This document shows, in pieces, positions 57,024 to 64,000 of a DNA stretch of 64,000 nt. The stretch comes from Haematobia irritans (taxonomy: Eukaryota; Arthropoda; Insecta; Diptera; Muscidae): assembly GCF_050003625.1 (NCBI RefSeq), contig NC_134399.1, positions 146,562,473 to 146,626,472 on the forward strand, given 5' to 3'. The notes beneath the pieces were generated by a model. The model worked only from the letters and a program-made list of their open reading frames with translations. It ran no database searches and was not told where the DNA came from. Within the stretch, counting starts at the first letter, position 1; every line of letters starts with the position of its first letter. The position numbers and the translations under genes are program-made.

Positions 57024-57293
57024 CTCACTGTTTATACGCAGAAATATTATTATATTGTCATGATGCCATTCAGCAAAAATATAGTCATATGGTAACACTA
57101 ATGGAGAACAAATTTTAGAAGTTGGCAAATGTGGTATTAGTAAAGTTGTCATTTGTCAAAAAAAATTTCTAGTTGTTCAGTTGAAAGTTGATTAAATTGT
57201 GTTGTGACTTCAGTTAGTGTGAATTTTGTTAATTACTGTTACTAAATATTTATTTACCTATTTATTCTTAGTTTTTGCTGAGATTGTTACAAG

Positions 57294-57740
57294 ATGCCTC
57301 CAAAAAGTGCTGTTTGGGAACATTTTGAGAAAGAACCAAACAACTGTGCTAAATGTCGACATTGTGGAGTTAAAATAACAACAAGTGGGAACACGACAAA
57401 TTCGAAAAACCATCTCGAGCACAAGCATCCTAAAATCGGGTTGAAAAGGCCTGCACAGAAAGCTACAGAAATTGTTGAAGCAAAACAACAAAAACCATCA
57501 TCCAGTTCTTCATGTGCTGTGAGTCAACCTCTGATAAACTGTGCATTAGAGCACGTAGCTGAACATAAAGAGGGTGGTAATTTGAGTTTCAAAATTACTC
57601 AAAGTATTGTTTATATGATTTGTAAGGACTTACAACATCTATCTGTAGTAGAGCATGTAGGATTTCAGAAAGTTCTGAAGACTACTGGTCTACTATTCAC
57701 AATGCCTACTCGCTGTCGATTAATCGAAAACGCCGATTAA
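57294..57740 (+). CDS. BED zinc-finger protein from a deleted hAT transposase
   Basis: 148 residues. The N-terminus shows a BED-type finger: aromatic residues Trp8 and Phe11 in SAVWEHFEK, Cys21 and Cys24 in CRHCGVK, then His40 and His45 in KNHLEHKHP. A Lys/Gln/Ser-rich linker follows (residues 50-75). Residues 90-137 (FKITQSIVYMICKDLQHLSV, EHVGFQKVLK) resemble the start of the hAT transposase body. The usual hAT catalytic core and dimerisation domain, several hundred residues, are missing. The last residues (RCRLIENAD) are read from the subterminal ATCGAT-rich DNA, which fixes the deletion junction near 57710. It could bind the element's own ends and act as a repressor. That role is inferred. 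Confidence 0.75.
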   Translation: MPPKSAVWEHFEKEPNNCAKCRHCGVKITTSGNTTNSKNHLEHKHPKIGLKRPAQKATEIVEAKQQKPSSSSSCAVSQPLINCALEHVAEHKEGGNLSFKITQSIVYMICKDLQHLSVVEHVGFQKVLKTTGLLFTMPTRCRLIENAD

Positions 57741-57961
57741 TCGATGTTTTCATCGGCGATTAATCTATGAATCGATTATTGCCTTGAAAAAAATAATCGA
57801 TTACATTAATCGATGTTATACAGTTCGATACCCATCCCTACTTAAGAGTGACTATAGTCCTCCCTGCCTACCATCTATGAAATTTAAAACGATGAACTAG
57901 ATTTTATGGTGACCGTGAAAGGAAGAGGGAGCCTTAAAGGATATAATATGACTATATTGAG

Positions 57962-58100
57962 TTGACTAAGCTACTCTTGTGGTTTGGTCAACGCATGGTT
58001 TTAAGCTGAACTCAAAACAATAACATTTACTTTCGATAATTACACCAAATTAAAATTATTAGAGAGAAAAAAAAAATAAATAAAACGTTTTATGAAAACA
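57962..58100 (+). repeat. Spacer repeated at 59303-59412
   Basis: CTACTCTTGTGGTTTGGTCA and the following 85 bp occur almost unchanged at 59312-59400. Both copies lie directly upstream of a Family I element. The sequence belongs to the dispersed family that includes the left side of the foldback at 49810. Confidence 0.88.
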
Positions 58101-59247
58101 ACAAGTAAGGAAGGTCTAAAGTCGGGTGGACTATATTATCCCCTGTACCACTGTGTAGATCCAAATTTTCGATACCATATCAAATCCGTCAAATATGTTG
58201 GGTGCTTTATATAAAAGTTTTCGTTCCCATATACATACATTTAAATCTGACGCGATCTGGACAAAATTTGTCATACTTCCACAAAATCTATAGACTTAAA
58301 ATTAAAGTCGGCTAATGTACTAGGGTGGAACACAATATTAGTAAAAAATATGGGAAACATTTAAATCTGGAGCAATTTTAAGGAAACTTCGCAAAAGTTT
58401 ATTTATGATTTATCGCTCGATATATATGTATTAGAAGTTTAGGAAAATTAGAGTCATTTTTACAACTTTTCGACTAAGCAGTGGCGATTTAACAAGGAAA
58501 ATGTTGGTATTTTGACCATTTTTGTCAAATCAGAAAAAACATATATATGGGAGCTATATCCAAATCTGGACCGATTTCAACCAAATTTAGCACGCATAAC
58601 TACAGTGCTTATTCTACTCCTTGTGAAAAATTTCAACTAAATCGGAGTTAAAAATTGGCCTCTGTGGTCATATGAGTGTAAATCGGGCACACTTGACTAC
58701 ACTACTAATTGTACTCCTAGTGAAAAATGTCAACCAAATTGGCGTTAAATTCTGGCTTCTGGGACCGTATTAGTCCATATCGGGGCCGTATTAGTCCATA
58801 GCTCCCATATATATGGGAGTTATATCTAAATCTGAACCGATTTCAATAAAATTTGGCACACTTGACTATAGTACTAATTGTTCTTCTTGTGCAAAATTTT
58901 AAGCAAATTAGGGTAAAACTCTGGCTTCTGGGGCCATATAAGTCCATATCGGGCGAAATATATATATGGGAGCTATATCTAAATCTGAACAGATTTCTTC
59001 CAAAATCAATAGGGTTCTATTATGAGCCAAAACACATACTTGTGCCAACTTTGAAATCGATTGGACTAAAACTGCGACCTAGACTTTGATTACAAAAATG
59101 TGTTCACGGACAGACGGACATGGCTTATCGACTCAGGAGCCCATCCTGAGCATTTTTGCCAAAGACATCATGTGTCTATCTCGTCTCCTTCTGGATGTTG
59201 CAAACTAACTTATAATACCCTGTTCAACAGTGTGGCGCAGGGTATAA
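58101..59247 (+). repeat. Family I element, variant tail
   Basis: The head is ACAAGTAAGGAAGGTCTAAA with GTCGGGTGGACTATATTAT. Units carry TATATGGGAGCTATATCCAA. The tail differs from other Family I copies (GACTCAGGAGCCCATCCTGA, CTATCTCGTCTCCTTCTGGA) but ends in the same hairpin type (AATACCCTG...CAGGGTATAA). Confidence 0.85.
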
Positions 59248-59412
59248 TGACATCTCTTGTATCTTGCAGTCTAAATAAATTTGACAAGCATACTTTTCCT
59301 CTGTTGATTAAGCTACTCTTGTGGTTTGGTCAACGCATGGTTTTAAGCTGAACTCAAAACAACAACATTTACTTTCGATAATTACACCAAATTAAAATTA
59401 TTATAGAGAAAA

Positions 59413-60243
59413 ACAAGTAATGGAACACAATGTTAGTAAAAAAATATGGGAAACATTTAAATCTGAAGCAATTTTAAGGAAACTTTGCAAAAGTTTATTT
59501 AAGATTTATCGCTCGATATATATGCATTAGAAGTTTAGGAAAATTAGAGTCATTTTTACAACTTTTCGACTAAGCAGTGGCGATTTTACAAGGAAAATGT
59601 TGATATTTTAACTATTTTTGTCGAAATCAGAAAAACATATATATGGGAGCTATATCTAAATCCGAACCGACTTCAATAAAATTTGGCACACATGACTATA
59701 TTACTAATTGTACTCCTAACGCAAAATTTGAAGCAAATTGGGCCAAAACTCTGGCTTCTGATGCCATATAAGTCCATATCGGGCGAAAAATATATATGGA
59801 AGCTATATCTAAATCTGGACCGATTTCAATAAAATTTGGCACACTTGACTATAGTACTAATTGTTCTTCTTGTGCAAAATTTTAAGCAAATTAGGGTAAA
59901 ACTCTGGCTTCTGGGGCCATATAAGTCCATATCGGGCGAAATATATATATGGGAGCTATATCTAAATCTGAGCCGATTTATTCCAAAATCAATAGGGTTA
60001 TATTCTGAGCCAAAACACATACTTGTGCCAAATTTGAATTCGATTGGACTAGAACTGCGACTTACACTTTGATTACAAAAATGTGTTCACGGACAGACGG
60101 ACATGGCTATATTGACTCAGGAGCCCATCCTGAGCATTTTTGCCAAAGACACCATATGTCTATCTCGTCTCCTTCTGGGTGTTGCAAACATATGCACTAA
60201 CTTACAATACTCTGTTCCACAGTGAGGCGCAGGGTATAAAAAG
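59413..60243 (+). repeat. Family I element, tandem partner with a head deletion
   Basis: ACAAGTAATGGAACACAATG joins the first bases of the head directly to sequence that lies about 230 bp further in at 58101-59247. From there the two copies run in parallel to the same tail and hairpin. Shared variants show it is a tandem duplicate, not an independent insertion. Confidence 0.85.
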
Positions 60244-60639
60244 GCTTTACTTTGTATGAAAATATAACTCAATTGTGTGTGCGTTCTTAAAATATCGACA
60301 ATTAACTGACATTTTTAAGAAATTCTTCCCTCTCTTAAGAAATTATTCCTTCTCTTCAAAGCAAAACTGCTAATAAAAAAGTACATCTATACCCGCATTT
60401 AGTTTATAAAATTTTCGAGACATTCTACGAATGAAGAAAATTTCATTTGGCAGAGGAAAATTTCTCAGAAATACAATAGAAATTAGTGTGCTCACAACAC
60501 TAAATTGACAGCACTGGGATTACAACTTAGATCATGATAAGAGTATTGTCAAAAAATAAGCTTAAATGAGAGAGAGGGCCCATAAGTTTGCTTTTTTTTT
60601 GCTAAACGTGTACAAATGAGAAAAAAGCATAAAGTGTCA

Positions 60640-61281
60640 TATTCAACACATAATTTGATTACACGAAAATTTATTATACATACCTACACTGACTTCTCAC
60701 CATTCTACATTTAACACAATCTAGGTACATCACAAAATTCCATTTATATTGTGTATTGTATTGTACAGTTCAAAAGTTTCGAAAAACACACAGAGCAAGA
60801 AGTTATTTTCCAAAAATGTACTGGCCATTTAAAAAAATAAAATAAATTTTTCACAAGCCGACATAAAAAACAGATCAACGACCGTTCAGTGCATAAACCG
60901 ATCACGAGGAACACTCGAAAATAACTAACCACTATTTTAGCAAAATAATTATTGGATACCACAAATTATGCAACACTCTCTATTATAGACAAACGGATGT
61001 ATATCTAAAACGACGATGGAAACGGAAAATCGAGAGTGAATTTATCGACACCCTCTCCCTAACACAAGATAATAGTGCTATTGGAAAGAGAGAGAGAGGC
61101 TCTTTTTTGTACTGCCTAGCATTAAACCTATGTTTATCTAAAACACTAAATAGACAACACTTGTAATGCGAGAGAGAACAAAAAGATAATTTAAGAGAGA
61201 GCTTCAATGATTTTGTACTTTTTGGTTTTGCAAAATACCTAACCACACAACAACAACAATAATGACTTTAAGAGTACATTT
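60640..61281 (-). repeat. Large repeat arm 1 (inverted)
   Basis: Its reverse complement matches 63349-64000 in order: AATGTACTCTTAAAGTCATT, TTGTTGTTGTTGTG, GAGAGA-rich stretch, TTTCCATCGTTTTAGATATA, ATTCTCGAGTGTTCCTCG equivalent, and CCTAGATTGTGTTAAATGTA. No coding capacity is recognised. Confidence 0.85.
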
Positions 61282-61654
61282 AGATTCGGCCCTCACGAAC
61301 GTAAGTCCCTATATATAATTGTTGTTTTGTTAGTCCTATTTTCGTCAGTCTTGTTTTTTGATTTGTTTGTAAAATATGAATTGTTTTTATTAATAATTTA
61401 AATAGCATCAAGAAACCAATATGTGGTAAGCAATTAATTAAAGTACATTGGTGCTTTTTATGTTATACTCTTTTGCAATTGAAATAGTCTTCTGAATGTA
61501 GCTTTCCAGTGTTCAACTCTATATTAATCAATTTCCAACGCACTCATTTAAAATTATGTATACCAACACAGCAATGTACTCTTAACGTCATTACTGTTGT
61601 TGTTGTGTTTTTGGGTATTTAGCAAAAACAAAATCATCGAACCACATTCCTCAG

Positions 61655-62509
61655 CAGTGCTGCCGCTACTACTTCAATCGAAGTATTTTGCTTCATTTTC
61701 ATAAAATTTACTTCGTCACTCCTTCTTACAAAAATCTGCTTCACTTTTTGTTCTGCTTCAAATTTTTAAAATTTTCCCCATATTATTTTTCCTATTCCTT
61801 TAATTACGATGAACATAGCGGTTTTAATCATTGAATTATTAACCGATGTGGACCAATTTTTGCATAGTTGTTAGAGACCATATACTTACACCATGTACCA
61901 AATTTCAGCCGGATCGGATGAAATTTGGTTCTCTTAGAGGTTCCGCAAGCCAAATTGGGGGAATCAGTTTATATGGGAGCTATATATAATTATGGACTGA
62001 TGTGGACCAATTTTTGCATGGTTGTTAGAGATCATATGCTGAAATTTCAGGTGGATCTGATGAAATTTGCTTCTCTTAGAGTCCCCGCAAGCCAAATTGG
62101 GGGGTCCGTTTATATGGGGGCTATACGTAAAAGTGGACCGATATGGCCCATTTGTAATACCATCCGACCTACATCATTAACAACTACTTGTGCCAAGTTT
62201 CAAGTCGATAGCTTGTTTCGTTCGGAAGTTATCGTGATTTCAACAGACGGACGGACGGACTGACATCAGATCGACTCAGAATTTCACCACGACCCAGAAT
62301 ATATATACTTTATGGGGTCTTAGAGCAATATTTCGATGTGTTACAGGCGGAATGACAAAGTTAATATACCCCCATCCTATGGTGGAGGGTATAATAAAAT
62401 GAATTCTATTGTTTTGTTTTCAAAAATGTATGCTACTTCAATTTTATTCAATATACTCCACTTTTTTCCAAAATCTACTTCACTCAATTTTTCACTAGCG
62501 GCAGCACTG
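61655..62509. mobile_element. hAT-type MITE with 8-bp target duplication, carrying Family II
   Basis: TTCCTCAG occurs on both sides (61647-61654 and 62510-62517). The ends CAGTGCTGCCGCTA and TAGCGGCAGCACTG are perfect 14-bp inverted repeats. Without the nested Family II copy the element is about 300 bp and rich in ACTTC words. No coding sequence. Confidence 0.92.
61841..62393 (+). repeat. 5'-truncated Family II element
   Basis: It starts inside a unit (AACCGATGTGGACCAATTTT) without head. It keeps two units and an intact tail (ACGGACGGACGGACTGACAT to the hairpin TATACCCCCATCC...GGGTATA). The left flank TGAATTATT and right flank TGAATTCTATT are similar. The plus frame is open over 112 codons at 61925-62263. 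Confidence 0.85.
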
Positions 62510-62985
62510 TTCCTCAGTTATCTTTTATACTCTCCCGTATTCTAAGGTTGTCAATTTAGTGTTTTAGATATATGCATAATGCAAGACAGTACTCTCTCTT
62601 TGCTATAGATCTAATATCTTGTGTGAGAGAGAAAGAGATTGTAGATAAATTCTTGCAGCGAAATTTCCGTTTCCATCGTTGAAGTGTTTTATATACACAT
62701 CCGTTTCTCTATATACAGAGAATGTTGAGTATTTTTGTCTTCCAATAATTTTTTTAGCTAAAAGAGTGTTTAGTTATTCTCGATTGTTCCTCGAGTTCGG
62801 TTTATTCAATGAATGATCGTGGATCGGCTTGTGAAAAATATATTTTGTTTTATTATATGCCCAGTAAATTTTTTGGAAAATGTCTGTGTGCTTTTGTAAA
62901 CTTTTAGACTGTACCGCAAAAAACACAATATAAAGGGAATTGTGTTGTGTACCTAGATTGTGTTGAAAATATTCGATACAATTTT

Positions 62986-63348
62986 ATTCTACTATCAAAT
63001 TATGTACATCAAACCATTAAAACAAAATGCAAACACAAAAACAAAATGCAAACCCATGGACCTTCTCTCTCATATTTAAGCCTTTTTGCAAGTTGTGTGT
63101 GTCTAAAAAATGTTTTTAAACGTTTTTAGACGTTTGTACAGTACCTACAGTGTGTTGTATATATAATGGCGAGTAATAAGTAATTGTACGTGGAACTTTC
63201 TTGCAATTAAATTATTCTTCTCGAGGAACACTCGAGAATAACTAAACACTCTTTTTTTAGCGAAATTGTTATTGGATACCAAAAAAACGTTTTGATTCTA
63301 ATCAATTTCCAACACACTTAGATAAAATTATGTATAACAAAACATCAA
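62986..63348. repeat. Spacer with a piece of the arm in opposite orientation
   Basis: 63219-63280 has TCTCGAGGAACACTCGAGA, a perfect hairpin palindrome, plus AATAACTAAACACTC and GTTATTGGATACC, in arm 1 orientation (compare 60910-60960). Then AATCAATTTCCAACACACTT matches 61528-61548, upstream of arm 2. Confidence 0.6.
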
Positions 63349-64000
63349 TGTACTCTTAGAGTCATTATTGTTGTTGTTGGTGTGGGTTTAGGTATTTTGC
63401 AAAATCAAAACAAACAAGAAATACAAAATCATTTAACTTCTCTCTTAAATTATCTTTTTATACTCACTCACATTCCCAGTGTTGTCAATTTAGTGTTTTA
63501 TATATAGGTTTACTGCAAAACAGTACAATAAAGAGTTTCCTGACTCTCTTCACAATAGCTCAAATATATTGTGTGTGTGAGAGATGGGGAGAGAGAGAGA
63601 GTAGATAAATTCTCGCAACGGAAATTTTCGTTTCCATCGTTTAGATATACATCCGTTTCTCTATATACAGAGAATGTGCGTGTTTTTGGTATCCAATAAC
63701 AATTTCGCTAAAAAAGAGGGTTTAGTTATTCTCGAGTGTTCCTCGAGTTCGGCTTATTCAATGAATGAACGTGGATCGGTTTTTTGTGAGACGGCTTGTG
63801 AAAAATATACATATTTTATTTTATTAAATGACCCGTAAATTTTTTGGAAAATAATTTCTTTGGCTGTGTGCTTTTGAAAACTTTTGAACTGTACCGCAAC
63901 AAATACAATATAAAGGAATTGTGCTGTGTACCTAGATTGTGTTGAATGTAGAATTGTGAGAAGTCAGTGAAGGTATGTATAATGAATATTCTTGCAATCA
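63349..64000 (+). repeat. Large repeat arm 3 (direct), runs off the window
   Basis: TCAATGTACTCTTAGAGTCA to TGTGTTGAATGTAGAATTGT and beyond matches arms 1 and 2. It includes CTCGAGTGTTCCTCGAG, the loop of a small hairpin. The window ends inside it or just past its limit. Confidence 0.83.

Larger units (their letters stand above)
56718..57840 (+). mobile_element. hAT element deletion derivative with 8-bp target duplication
   Basis: CTTAAGAG flanks both sides (56710-56717 and 57841-57848), the 8-bp duplication typical of hAT. The ends TAGGGATGGGTATCGA and TCGATACCCATCCCTA are perfect 16-bp inverted repeats. Both subterminal regions are full of ATCGAT and ATTAATCGA words. The element encodes only a BED finger and has lost the catalytic part. 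A 145-bp MITE is nested at 56879-57023. Confidence 0.95.
61572..62985 (+). repeat. Large repeat arm 2 (direct), interrupted by a hAT-type MITE
   Basis: It starts GCAATGTACTCTTAACGTCA at 61572, breaks at 61646, resumes after 62517 with TTATCTTTTATACTCTCCCG, and ends near CCTAGATTGTGTTGAA at 62970. It is the same repeat as arms 1 and 3. Confidence 0.85.

Overview
The window looks like repeat-rich, AT-rich nuclear DNA of a calyptrate (muscid-type) fly. The basis is the transposon content (mariner, DD41D and DD37E Tc1/mariner elements, LOA/R1-type non-LTR retrotransposons, tRNA-derived SINEs, hAT relatives) and a very abundant repeat class with ends like AAGTTCGGCCAGGCCGAA that I associate with muscid genomes from memory. 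The species is an inference. I found no convincing host gene, rRNA or functional tRNA. Almost everything I can explain is mobile DNA, often nested three deep.

The dominant component is three related families, here called I, II and III. A complete copy has a head beginning ACAAGTA with a GGCC-rich palindrome, then an array of about 153-bp units, then a (GACGGACA)-rich tail ending in a hairpin closed by TATACCC...GGGTATA. Family I: 4467-5697, 19381-22402, 43431-44235, 58101-59247, 59413-60243, plus pieces at 2249 and 8757. Family II: 12393-15335, 17838-19378, 34078-35511, 38471-39824, 48389-49756, 52779-56112, 61841-62393. Family III: 25623-27936, 32639-35600, 37137-40335, 40542-42262, 51598-51818. 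They differ in sequence, but their units are the same length (51 codons), lie in the same orientation and share in-register residues when translated. I think they form one superfamily, perhaps mobilised by the LOA-type LINE whose remains lie beside Family I ends.

Layout. 1-12392: mariner remnants, one Family I copy, decayed non-LTR reverse transcriptase and RNase H coding, a 268-bp foldback and a 240-bp element with perfect 38-bp inverted ends. 12393-22402: Family II and I copies with nested relics. 22403-31347: a DD41D element, a Family III copy carrying a SINE with a 15-bp target duplication, and a tandem duplication carrying a MITE. 31348-45475: a DD37E element, a small MITE in both empty and filled form (the filled one holds about 5.1 kb of Family III and II), and a third mariner. 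45476-56112: 29-bp satellite arrays, Family II copies, a foldback and a second DD41D element. 56718-64000: a hAT deletion derivative encoding only a BED zinc finger, two tandem Family I copies, and three ~650-bp repeat arms, one inverted, with a hAT-type MITE and a Family II copy nested in the middle one.

The open frames with the best preserved protein features are a 237-aa DD41D transposase lacking its DNA-binding N-terminus, a DD37E transposase with one frameshift, and a 148-aa BED-finger protein. The rest of the coding-like sequence is broken.
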